Below are positions 11,390-20,951 of a stretch of 64,000 nt of DNA, one piece after another. The DNA is taken from positions 4,278,001 to 4,342,000 of the forward strand of contig NC_049565.1 of the NCBI RefSeq assembly GCF_013368755.1, read 5' to 3'. Within the stretch, counting starts at the first letter, position 1, and each line of letters starts with the position of its first letter. The position numbers and the translations under genes are program-made. The stretch comes from Talaromyces rugulosus. Its lineage: Eukaryota > Ascomycota > Eurotiomycetes > Eurotiales > Trichocomaceae. The notes under the pieces were generated by a model. It was given only the letters and a program-made list of their open reading frames with translations, was not told the origin of the DNA and ran no database searches.

Positions 11390-12673
11390 TTAACACCCAA
11401 TCTTGCCACGTAAACTTTGGGGGTTTTCATTACCCGCAGTGACTTCTTCAATCCACTTGTCAATTTCGTGTCGGACAATCCCACTATCAAAATACTGTAC
11501 CGCGGTGTCAGAATCTCTCTGAAGATGACTCGCATCAAAGATAACCACCCAACCTGGCTCCAACTTCCTCATTTCACCCATGAACACATCTCGTAGGAGC
11601 GTTGCTTCGTATTCATGCAAATGTTCCCAGTATGCACCATCAGGACGAGGTTTTCCTTTATCGTACATTTCGATGTTTGGCTGCGTCTCCCGTGGCTGCC
11701 CATGTAAAAATGCAGGAAAGTAACAGGCCTTCCATAATGGTAGTGCTGAAATACATTCCCAATCTAGTACACCCGTCAACTCACCTTCTTCGTTCACCAA
11801 GATATTATGCTGTGACAAGTCATCATGAAAGACAATGGTTGGCTCGACTTGGGTATTCGAGGGGAAGATACGTGGAAGAATATTTTCCAACTTTTCGATG
11901 AGTCCCAGAGTCTTCGTAGAAGCTTCCACTTCGTCCTCAGCATCACTATCGAGGTCGTCATCTGTGGGGTACTTCGTCAGTACCTCCTGGCAGTCGTTCC
12001 TGGCAAAAGCAAGTCGAGCCTCCATCCAGTCTCGACTAGACGCAAATGGGCCACGGTCTACATTCTGACGGGCGTGAGATCCCCAGAGGAATCCAAGAGA
12101 GACAATTTGGCCCGTCTTAGGGACCTATTCCAAACTATCATTCGCTGTGGGCTCCCGAGGTGAATATGACTCCTCGTATATGTTGCCGATCCCCTTCAGT
12201 TGACTTCTCCACAGGGAAATGGAAAACTCCGCGAATTTTTTGACCAAGTTTGACTTTACGGCGAGGAATAGAGTTCTCCACGAGTCGGCCAGAGGCCTCC
12301 TTGGCATTTCTGTCATAAGGATCCACTCGAACCCAATCTCACTTTCGCGAGTGGCGTCGTAAGCGATAACTCTGGGTGTAGGAATATTGGTCACGCAGCG
12401 AACCCATTCCACAGTGGCCACCTCGCTCCTAGTTTTATGAACGGGGTCGACAGGAAGAGAGACGCGCATGATGAGTGTTTCGTCATCTAGATAGACTTGA
12501 TAAATCTTGTTGAAGGCACCCTCGGCGAGGAACTTAACCTGCGATATATTTGGCAAACTGAGCGACTGAAGCGTTCTCTCAATGGCGCTAATTTCTGGCT
12601 CATAGGTCCATCGGGGCTCTGGGCCAAAGACCTCATCGGCCCAGATCAAACCGCGATAAGGATCTGGAGACAT
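11390..12673 (-). pseudogene. APH-type phosphotransferase family protein, interrupted by an in-frame TAG
   Basis: Fungal aminoglycoside-phosphotransferase/kinase-like (PF01636) protein, 427 codons from ATG 12673 to 11390 in one uninterrupted frame apart from a TAG at 12127-12125. The N-terminal part carries the nucleotide-binding loop FLAEGAFNKIYQV and the core Lys-equivalent strand LIMRVSLP. Downstream of the stop the same frame goes on with LGFLWGSHARQ and GPFASSRDW, then the catalytic loop VFHDDLSQHNILV and the metal-binding GVLDWE. All kinase-like motifs are therefore present. No splice pair removes only the stop; a GT at about 12135 with the CAG near 12067 would delete the conserved WGSHARQ segment. 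Most likely a recent nonsense mutation; a sequencing error or read-through are alternatives. Substrate of these fungal proteins is unknown. Confidence 0.7.
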
Positions 12674-13101
12674 TGTTGGCGGGGTGGTGACTTCAGCTGT
12701 CCGGGCATATTGAGCGACAGAGGCAGCGATCGGATATTAACTGGTGCGGATTTGTCCCTCACTACCCCCAAAAATTCGCTTATCTGGCTATTAAAGTATG
12801 CCAATGTTCCCAATCCCTTATTGCTCGACGACATATGCATGAGGTGGAATCTTTGTGGCAGCGACCTGCTAGGCACGGAATAACCTTATTCCTTCAGCCA
12901 AGAGCATTTGAACTCGTCGACCTTATAACCGCATGCATCTACCACTTACCAACTTCAACGGAGTCTACGTTCGTTCTTTAAAGTGGTGATAATGGATGGT
13001 AACGCCAATCTTTAAAGCAATTGATGCCACCTTTATTCTACTTAAAAATCCAAGGGTCCACCGTTAATTTGAGCGATAAATTCCAATACATTCTTATTAC
13101 A
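12674..13101. promoter_or_regulatory. divergent upstream region
   Basis: About 430 bases between the oppositely oriented APH-like gene and the copia-protease-like gene. Nothing beyond short frames is visible. An in-frame ATG at 13024 upstream of 13102 is not supported by family length. Confidence 0.35.
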
Positions 13102-13692
13102 ATGGGCGACATCGGGGAACACTGGAAAGACGTGAAGGAACAGCGAAAAAAACGAAAGCAGAAAAAACGGCAAAAGAGACAGAAGAACCAAAGCCCATCG
13201 CAAAGCATCCAACCGCCTCGTCGATGCTGGGATTGGATGGTCGTATCGGGTAGCTGTCACTATGCCAGAAACCGTGCATCCTTTAAGGAATACCGTCATA
13301 TTGGACGAACAGTTTCACACACTGGAATACCCGGAGAAACCTTTGTCACTGGCGTGGGAACCGTAGAACTGAAAGTGCGGTCAAGCTCAGAGGAAGGGTC
13401 ACCAACACGTACTCTCGTGTTAGATGACGTTCTGCACATCCCAAAAGCTATATGTAATGGCTTTTGCTTCGCAAAATACCATACTATTATTGGGGGATCG
13501 ACATCCTTGGGCAGTATGAGTTCAAGAGACAATGAAGGACAACCTCTCTGGTATTCTGAAGATTTCCATGGGCTAAAGCGGCTGGTTTTGGATGGAAATC
13601 CACAGGGAGAATCATATCTCGATGACGGACCAAAGTTACTGAGTATGCATGTTGATACAGAACAACTCGAGAGTATTTTATCTCAAGTTTAG
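13102..13692 (+). CDS. stand-alone Ty1/copia protease-like (TNT1-94 beta-barrel) domain protein, catalytic Asp lost
   Basis: Short protein of 196 residues. After ATG 13102 (MGDIGEHW) comes a very basic linker (KKRKQKKRQKRQK) and then, from about residue 42, a domain with the order of the retrotransposon Pol protease: WDWMVVSGSCHYARNRASF, then EYRHIGRTVS, GVGTVELKV and TLVLDDVLHIPKAICN. In copia elements the first motif is W-x-L-D-S-G-A-S with the catalytic Asp; here the position reads V-V-S-G-S-C, so peptidase activity is not expected. No gag, integrase or reverse transcriptase frame lies next to it and no LTR is visible. Fungi carry many such stand-alone, apparently domesticated copies whose function is unknown. 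The frame extends upstream to ATG 13021, but the MGDIGEHW start fits the family. Confidence 0.65.
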   Translation: MGDIGEHWKDVKEQRKKRKQKKRQKRQKNQSPSQSIQPPRRCWDWMVVSGSCHYARNRASFKEYRHIGRTVSHTGIPGETFVTGVGTVELKVRSSSEEGSPTRTLVLDDVLHIPKAICNGFCFAKYHTIIGGSTSLGSMSSRDNEGQPLWYSEDFHGLKRLVLDGNPQGESYLDDGPKLLSMHVDTEQLESILSQV

Positions 13693-13820
13693 GGTAATGT
13701 AAGGAGTTCGTTTAATACAGTTTGGTAAATTTTTTTTTGGAAAGACATATACAACTCTGCGATCTCATCATACTTAAAGTCATTTCGGAAATTCACATCA
13801 AGTGATACATCACTTGTATC

Positions 13821-14412
13821 ATGGACTGGGCGTTTGCTTCCTCAATTCCTGAATCGATGCTATTGGCCACACCGGGATTGCCACAGTACCGAGATGAGAC
13901 CAATCCGGAGGAGTTGCGTGTGCCCTTCAAAGATGGCTTTATTGCCGCCATACCCGAAGAATTTACCGAAGAGAGGACAACCCATAAATATCGCAAATTG
14001 CTTGAGCGGGATCAAATATTCTGGAGATTGAGTCGACCCCTTAACTTTGACTCTATTGATGACTACAGCCTCTTTTCTACGGTCTGGCACTCCGTACATG
14101 GTCCCGAGAAGGACCTGGGGCAATACTTTCTAGAACAGCGACATTCACCCAACTACACCCGTCTTTATGAAGAACTTCAAAAGGAGGATCAGCCATTTTC
14201 AAAAATCGACAAAGATGAGAAAGATTATTTTCGAAACAGAGATTTCAAAAAAACAATAGCTAAGAAGCTGACGCTCGTGTCTGAATGGGAAGGTACAGTA
14301 CATTTTCAATAATTCGCAGAGGCTTCGGAAAGATAGTAGTATGTTTATTGCTTCCCCCAAATTATGGAAGTGGATCCAACAATTTATTGAGGACTGGGAA
14401 GGCAATTCTTGA
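13821..14412 (+). CDS. hypothetical protein, probably 2 exons
   Basis: The first frame (13821-14312, ATG) gives a hydrophilic, charged protein (MDWAFASSIPESM..., EELRVPFKDGFIAAIPEEF, ...WHSVHGPEKDLGQYFLEQ) that I do not recognise. A possible 43-nt intron at 14277-14319 (gtgtct...cag, weak donor) joins in phase 0 to an exon ending LWKWIQQFIEDWEGNS at 14412. This C-terminus looks more protein-like than the read-through end. It starts 128 bases after the copia-protease-like gene on the same strand, so the two could be one gene, or a domesticated domain with a partner. No signal peptide or membrane segment. Function unknown. Confidence 0.45.
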
Positions 14413-14924
14413 TGAAGTATCAACAAGCTACCATAATTCAAGAGACCAAGAGAATATTCTAGTCCAACTATTGACATTGGAAAGGTCCATCACTAACGAG
14501 TTAATATAATAATACCCCGCATTGCAATTGTGGATTAATATTTCTGTCGGACGGATGGAAAAAGTCGTAGGAACGCTCCGCTACCCGGAAAAGCCATACA
14601 AAAAAAAAACAAGGAGACCAAGTAGGCGACCTAACTGGATATACCCTGTTTGCAATGCTCTGAATGCAATATAGATGGTAGAAATAATGGTTATTGATGA
14701 GAGAAGACGTGAGGACAACAAAAAGCCGAGGCCCAGTCGGATGAAATTAGGGTTTGTATGCGGGGAAAGCTATGCTCAGTCGCCGACTTAACATACTCAT
14801 TAGAGACGAACGAGTCAGGCTACCCCTGCAACGTAGATAAATCAATGGTGATTCCCCCATGGAGGAGAGAGCTCGACGAGCCAGTATACTTAGTACTCCA
14901 GTCTTCATCCCTCCGTACTAAACC
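14413..14924. other. intergenic, upstream of cyclase-like gene
   Basis: Nothing recognised. A short A9 run and an actccatt/agtactcc-type patch near 14892 are the only features. Confidence 0.4.
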
Positions 14925-16284
14925 ATGACGGTAATAATCAAGAATAGCTTTCCCAATGGATTGCCCAGCCTAGCCGAATTGGCAGAATTGAATGCTGGCA
15001 AAAACGTACCGGCCGAGACTGCTTGGATCTGGGGAGAACAGGATGAGGTTCGTTCGTTCTGGTCTCACGATGAAAAAAGCCGACCATTTGCTTAAAAAAC
15101 TGATATCTAGCTCGGTCGCATCAATCTTCTCACACCAGAGGTCACACGCGCTGCACAACAGAGCGAATTGAAAACTGGAAGAGTGGTTTCTTTAAAGTAT
15201 GATTCTCCCATTGAGAATACTTTCGGCTAAATTGTACTTACTATCGTGCAGCTGGTCCCTCGCGTATCCCAAGCAGCCATCGTTCCATCGATCTGCTCTT
15301 AAACACAGAATCCAAGCACATCCAATCAGTCCCTGTATTTTCGACGATTTCTACGATACCAATTCGCAGGCGGGCAGTCAGTGGGATGGGTTCCGCCATT
15401 TCGGACATTTAGGCATAAACAAGCTTTACAACAATCTTTCTCCGGAAGAAGTCACTACTGGTTAGTTGGTCCTCGTTTTTTTTTCTCTTTGTTTTTTTTC
15501 AGTCGGGGAAACCCGTTCCTAATCAAGGTCGACATGTATAGGAACACGATGCGGCATCAACGCAGTCTCCGAGCACGGAATCGCCGGCCGCGGCGTCCTT
15601 CTCGATCACTACTCGTGGGCAAAAGACCAAGGCCGTCCTTATGATCCCATGACTGGCCACGCGATTTCAGCCGAAGAGCTCAAACTAGTTGCCAAGGCCC
15701 AGGGCGTTGAGTTCAAGCAAGGGGACATTCTACTTGTCCGCAGTGGTTACATTTCACGGTACCACGAACTCGAGAAGACAAACCCTGCCAAGCTCGAGGA
15801 TCTTGCCGAGAATCCTTCTTTTGCGGGAGTGGAACAGAGTGAAGAGATGAAAACTTTTCTGCACGATTCGTGAGTCGTTTATATATACACTGCCTGGAGA
15901 TGTTATTTTTTTCTAGTATGCTCATGGCTTCACAGGTATTTTGCCGCCGTTGGAGGAGATGCTCCGGCATTCGAGGTATGGCCGCGTAAGACAAAATGGT
16001 ACCTTCACGAATTCCTTCTTGCCCTATGGGGCTGTATGATTGGTGAGATGATCGATCTGGAGGCAAGTACTGCGGCGAGTCAACACGAGAGATCTAGCTA
16101 ATATAACTTTTTTGCAGGAATTGTCCGTCGAGTGTAAGAAAAACCAACGCTGGACGTTTTTCTTCACGAGCGCTCCATTCAATTCTCCAGGTACGTTTAA
16201 TTTCGCTGCTAAGCTCTGAAAAGCATCTAACATTATTAAATAGGTGGCGTTGCAAGTTTTGCTAATGCACTAGCCATGTTTTGA
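14925..16284 (+). CDS. cyclase-like metal-dependent hydrolase family protein (PF04199), 7 exons
   Basis: Related to kynurenine formamidase-type cyclases and common in fungal catabolic neighbourhoods. Exons: 14925-15047, 15111-15196, 15252-15460, 15542-15869, 15936-16062, 16118-16190, 16244-16284 (about 328 residues). Joins give continuous family sequence: EQDE|LGRINLLTPEV, SLNWSLAYPKQP, TTG|TRCGINAVSEHGIAGRGVLL, VECKKNQRWTFFFTSAPFNSP, and the terminal GGVASFANALAMF. The segment NSQAGSQWDGFRHFGH aligns with the canonical HxGTHxD metal motif, but the His/Thr-His positions are Q/S-Q as in the fungal subgroup, so metal binding may be altered. Intron 5 uses a GC donor (gcaagt at 16063). No signal peptide. 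Its 3' end lies 80 bases from the convergent CocE-like gene. Substrate unknown. Confidence 0.8.
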
Positions 16285-16363
16285 TTTGGGTAGAGGCAGC
16301 TGGAATGCTAGTCGGAGTATATACTGTATATAGGGATATTCCGATTATTAAATAACTAAACAT

Positions 16364-18088
16364 TCAATCCTCAATAAATGGAAGCAATATGTAAGACGGT
16401 GTTTTGCCACCTGTGAAAATGGTTGATTCACCCCCGAATATATCTGTTGGTCGATCGCCAGGGTGGTTGTGGGTGCAAATCGTAGGGTTCCCCATTTCCC
16501 ACGGGTTTCCAGCTTTACTTGGTGGTATCATTCTTTCAAAGTCTTTCCCACTTACCTGGAGTGCTATCTGAGATCCTTTAGGGAGAAGGATATTGGTCGG
16601 CCAGATTTCAACATCTAGGTCATACACCTTGCCGGGCTGCAGTGGCTGGATTTCATCGTGGCTATGGTAGGGGCGATAGGGCAAGGTTTTTGAAGGGTCT
16701 AGTTTTCGGTGAGATGCCCTCAACCATCCTTGTGAGAGAGGTGTCTGTGTGTCTGCCACACCTTGGAAGACGATCTCACGGCCGTTGTGAAAGGCTTGGA
16801 GCGTGAGGAAGAGATCCATGTCAGTCGTTGTTGAGGACCCAAACAGTTTTGCTGCAACTGGTCCGGTAATCTCAATGTCCCTCTCTAGCGGCGGCGACAG
16901 AAATTTCAATGGATGCCCCAGGGCAGCGAAGCTCATCTTGGACCACTTGGACGGGGGTTCCCAAGACATTCCAGCAGCAGCAAACCCACCAACGCAATCA
17001 AGGTACAACTTGGTCCATTTGGTGTTTGACAATGGCCACGATGTTACTTTCCGTTGCTCAAACTCATTACTGAATGGCTTTCGCAGATGAAGGAGGACTG
17101 GTGGCTCCTTGTCCCATCCATTGTCGGTTCCTTTCAAGAAATGATCTAGAAAGCGCTTTTGTAAAGCCATTCCATGATCAAGATAGAACCATTCGTCGTG
17201 GCGACCTGGATGACAATCTAGCCATTTCTGCTTCGATGCAGCTTGTGTAAATGCTTCAAAGTTGCCTCGAGGATGAATCCCAAACCCTCCCCAGTTTGCC
17301 GCGCTCAGAAACGGCACCGTCACTTTACTCCAATCGGCCGACCGCGAGCGATACCATTCATCGTCAAGTGGCCTGGATAGAATGTCTGACACTGGGTCGG
17401 TGCGGTTGCGTTCCAGATTTTCATCTGATAGGGATGTTGGCCCGTTGCTTCTTTCACCAAGCCAAGGATCTTGCCAGCCTCGAGGATTGCCGTGTTGCAC
17501 TGAGATGACTTGCTTAGGATACCACCACTCGAAAAACCCGTTGTTTTGGATCCCTCCATGGCGCATCATGTCACGATAAACATCGCTGGCACCCTCCCAG
17601 GGAATCATCGCAGCCAAGTGAGGTGGTTGAAGGGATGCAACAAGCCATTGAGTAATAGCATAATAGGAAATCCCATTCAAGCCAACCTTTCCAGTACTCC
17701 ATGGCTGAGATGCTGCCCATTCAATCGCGTGATAGTAATCTGTGGCTTCTCTCTTTGAAAAGATATCCAGCATGCCGGGAGAGCGACCGGAGCCCCGAGA
17801 ATCAACCCGGACACACACGTAGCCCCAGGCTACCCAGATTTCGGGATCAACTACCTCCCAAACCATGAATTCCTTGGTGGACCCTTGGAGGACCTCGGGT
17901 TTGGTTGCCATCAAGACATCCCACTGGGCCGCGTATGCGTCGCGATAGGGTACTCCCTTTCCATAGACCCCGAGCGTCATGATTACTGGGCTTGGAGTCT
18001 CGTCCTTTGGACGGAAGACATCTGCTTTGAGGACCAGCCCATCGTCCATTAGTATTGGGACGTCACGCTCGATGATCATTTTGTCCAT
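16364..18088 (-). CDS. CocE/NonD-family hydrolase, second copy, intronless
   Basis: Single-exon frame of 574 residues, paralogous to the four-exon gene at 1629-3579. Nucleophile motif GLNGISYYAITQW with Ser141; conserved PWEGASDVYRDMMRHGGI, the NWGGFGIHPRGN segment and the GRHDEWFYLDHG region that should carry the catalytic His. The C-terminal jelly-roll half has TDMDLFLTLQAF and YDLDVEIWPTNILLP. Both halves are full length, so the enzyme looks intact. Start at ATG 18088 (MDKMIIERDVPIL), without a signal peptide, so intracellular. It is convergent with the cyclase-like gene; together they could hydrolyse amides or esters in one pathway, but that is inference. Confidence 0.88.
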   Translation of the reverse strand: MDKMIIERDVPILMDDGLVLKADVFRPKDETPSPVIMTLGVYGKGVPYRDAYAAQWDVLMATKPEVLQGSTKEFMVWEVVDPEIWVAWGYVCVRVDSRGSGRSPGMLDIFSKREATDYYHAIEWAASQPWSTGKVGLNGISYYAITQWLVASLQPPHLAAMIPWEGASDVYRDMMRHGGIQNNGFFEWWYPKQVISVQHGNPRGWQDPWLGERSNGPTSLSDENLERNRTDPVSDILSRPLDDEWYRSRSADWSKVTVPFLSAANWGGFGIHPRGNFEAFTQAASKQKWLDCHPGRHDEWFYLDHGMALQKRFLDHFLKGTDNGWDKEPPVLLHLRKPFSNEFEQRKVTSWPLSNTKWTKLYLDCVGGFAAAGMSWEPPSKWSKMSFAALGHPLKFLSPPLERDIEITGPVAAKLFGSSTTTDMDLFLTLQAFHNGREIVFQGVADTQTPLSQGWLRASHRKLDPSKTLPYRPYHSHDEIQPLQPGKVYDLDVEIWPTNILLPKGSQIALQVSGKDFERMIPPSKAGNPWEMGNPTICTHNHPGDRPTDIFGGESTIFTGGKTPSYILLPFIED

Positions 18089-19170
18089 GGTGGAAGATGC
18101 CGTGATGTGCGTTCAAGGTTGATGTTTGGAAAATTTATAGAGAAGAAAAAAGACATTGATAGAGAGGATATGGGTCGGCTTTTAATTTTGCAGGAATAAC
18201 TGTGAAAACTTGGTGAAAATGTTCCAGATTTCAATTGTCGGGGTAGCGGTACGCACATTTACCGAGCGCTATATCTTCTTCGTGGGTGTATTATACAGTC
18301 TGTAGTGTTAGAACACGTCCAGGAACTGTTAAAGTGCGAAAGGCCGATCGGCGAAATCGTGGGCTTCCCATTCCGGTTCTCCGATTCGTACTTTTCAGCC
18401 AAGTCTCTCGGACCCTGTAGATCTGTGCCTTATTGGAAGCTGACTTGGACATTTTCAGCGATGTATGTTCCGTATCAGCGACAAATTCTATGGATTACGG
18501 CATCAATTTAGGCCGGACCTCCGTTGAATGTCAGTCAGTGCGCCACTTACTTATCATAAAGTATGAAAATTTAAAGAGTAAATTGATTAGATTAGATTAA
18601 TATTATAAACTATAATCTTTGATAATCTTAATACTACACCTTTTTACTAGTTATTAAAATAATAAACTCCAGACTACAAAAAGTCTTATAATTGAATGAA
18701 TTCTATTTATTATAGATTAAATCTAACTTATCTACTTTAACATCTATATTAAATTTTTTTAGGATGATGGTATGTATCTAATTTTAAAGGCATTTCGAGA
18801 TATCTGATGAATGGTCTCCCTAACATCTTCCTGCGTCAAGATGTGAGGGGCTTTTTGTCGGCTCAAAGAGTGTAGACAGGATGGATCAAAATCAGTTTCA
18901 CCACTTTGCTTTCATAGTCATACCCTATTCCAACACTTCAGGCTTAGCCCAGATCCAAATACTGAAATCGTATTGAAAGTAGTTCTCACATGATATAAGG
19001 GTCTAAAAATGACCCGTAATACTCTAGCAAAGAATACTGGCATTTTGCAGGCATTAGCATCTAAGCCACGCTAGCAATGTTTTAGAACTGGATAAGGTAG
19101 TTTGCTTGGTTACATAATTCTCATAGCAACTTGATGGCTTCGGCATCGTCGCCTGAATATTTCCAAGTAA
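18089..19170. other. intergenic with AT-rich patch
   Basis: Upstream region of the intronless CocE-like gene. 18545-18790 is AT-rich with repeated agattaga/taatatta strings and no frame, resembling the RIP-like block at 9850-10800. The small frame at 18305-18511 has no family signal. Nothing else recognised. Confidence 0.4.
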
Positions 19171-20291
19171 ATGGAGATTGGCCATAGTGACCGGTGTGTC
19201 GGGGTGGTTTTCGCCTTGATTTTAAATATTGAATGGTTAGTTATTTATGGACTTATTTTATCCGGAGTAGCTGTGGACTATGAGAATCTCACAATAGATT
19301 ATTTTAGAATGTCAGTATACAGTCCGAAAGCCCATTCCGTATATTACAATGAGGGCACAGAAACTTTTGTGGAACCTGTGGTGGATCCCGGCCCGAGATC
19401 CAATAATTTGGAGGTTGTCCCCTCTCAACCCCGCCTGGTACCGGACTCTGACAGCAACTTGTGCTCCACCGCATTCTTGTTTCCCACGAGTTAATAAGTT
19501 AGCTATTTTATGTCAAGATCCCGATCATTACATGATAAATTAACTGTTTTATGCAAATAGTCCTAACAAACTGGAAGATCTGAAGATCTGGAAGAAAGAG
19601 AAAAAAAAGAAAAAATTCCCACCCGCTGTCCTCCGCGCTTGCCTGCCACTTCTTTCGCCTCTATAATATCAGTCTATTATGCAAGTGATCAGCAAAAACA
19701 CCCAGCCGGCTTATTAACCCAGAAGACATCAGAATCTGGATACGAAGGAAAGAAGCAGAGTCGGACTCCTTGCCAGATCGATTCGGGGGCTTCCCTTCAG
19801 CTGCTGCCGTTCTGACCGTCTCGGCACCGAATGTGCTCTTGTCATTGGCCGTGCACGCATTTCTCATTAGACTTGGAATCTATCTTGGATTCGTTTGGAC
19901 TGAAAGCCTTGACCAATCTTCAACACTGTCCGGCAGTAGAGCCATTTTTATTACCTATATTGTTAGTGTATTTTTCTGCTACTCATTGTATTATTCGTCC
20001 ACTATTGTGGCTTCAGCTGAGACTGATGAGCGAGAATTTCTTCGGAGGATCGTGGAAGGAGTTCGAGCATCTCATTTTACAGATACTGGTGCGTCTTCAA
20101 GCTCTGTGAACGCTTCCGACAGACAACCTCGCCTTCAGAATTATTCGTCTGATATCCAGCATATCCTCCGCGAATCAGCTCGTCTGAAACGGGATTTAGC
20201 TACTCTTGACGTCAATATTCGCGCAGATTCTGGGAGATCGGGAACCTTGATGATGGAACAAAATGATTTGGTACATGTGCGCGAGACTTAG
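19171..20291 (+). CDS. putative membrane protein, uncertain gene model
   Basis: Two frames probably belong together. The first (ATG 19171 to about 19494) has a hydrophobic helix (FALILNIEWLVIYGLILSG) followed by DYENLTIDYFRMSVYSP. The second, entered after a likely acceptor (atcag at about 19693), reads LINPEDIRIWIRRKE, then two hydrophobic helices (LLSLAVHAFLIRLGIYLGFVW and FITYIVSVFFCYSLYYSS) and a soluble tail rich in Ser and charged residues, ending at 20291. The second part resembles the C-terminus of fungal membrane proteins of unknown function. I could not find an unambiguous donor linking the parts, so the gene may be mis-modelled or degenerate. Role unknown. Confidence 0.4.
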
Positions 20292-20951
20292 ATATAGGTC
20301 CCCACTCACAGCTCTTTTCTTCTTCGACACAATGAGATAATCTAGGTCGGATATAGGCTGAAGTGGATCCAGCCAAGATTTAAGAGGAACCGCTCTAGAA
20401 AGCGGGTAATCGACGACCATATGTATTGACTTCAGATTAGGGCCTAGAAATTAATCTGTAAGAGTAAGAGGTAAAACAAAATTTGAATATTACTGTATCT
20501 GTTTACCACTATCAAAATAATAACTCTCTTGTCACGACAAATGTGTTGAGGCCGTTGGGAAAGAAAGTTGTAGCAAAAGTATTCACCGTCTAAATATAAG
20601 GCACTTATTCAATTATTCAATGTTGTTGCCAATCATTTTAGAGATATTAGAGATTCGGCGAACTCAGCATTTCGTGGTGACACGAAATATTTGTAGTCGG
20701 CGTCTTCATCCCGGGCCAGGCCGATTGCGAACCCCCGGAAAGCCCGGTAATCCGGGCTATTACACATCTCGTAGATCAATAATAACAAAAACCCATGATG
20801 CCGAATTTATTAAGCGAGGGAGTTTGGTCCGGGTCGAGATTGATATGCTCTGGCGTTTACCGAGAAATTAGGTGCGAATTGCCAATCCCGTTCAAATAAG
20901 AGTCGCACTTCTAGCACCGGTGCTGGGAAAACACAACATTCAATAACACAA
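20292..20951. promoter_or_regulatory. intergenic, upstream of 3-hydroxyacyl-CoA dehydrogenase-like gene
   Basis: 660 bases with short frames only. A GGGCC/CCCGG-rich patch at about 20710-20760 stands out from its AT-rich surroundings. No motif that I can assign. Confidence 0.35.

Noticed and set aside
13102..14412. Intact copia retrotransposon
   Set aside because: Only a protease-like domain is present, without gag, integrase, reverse transcriptase or LTRs.
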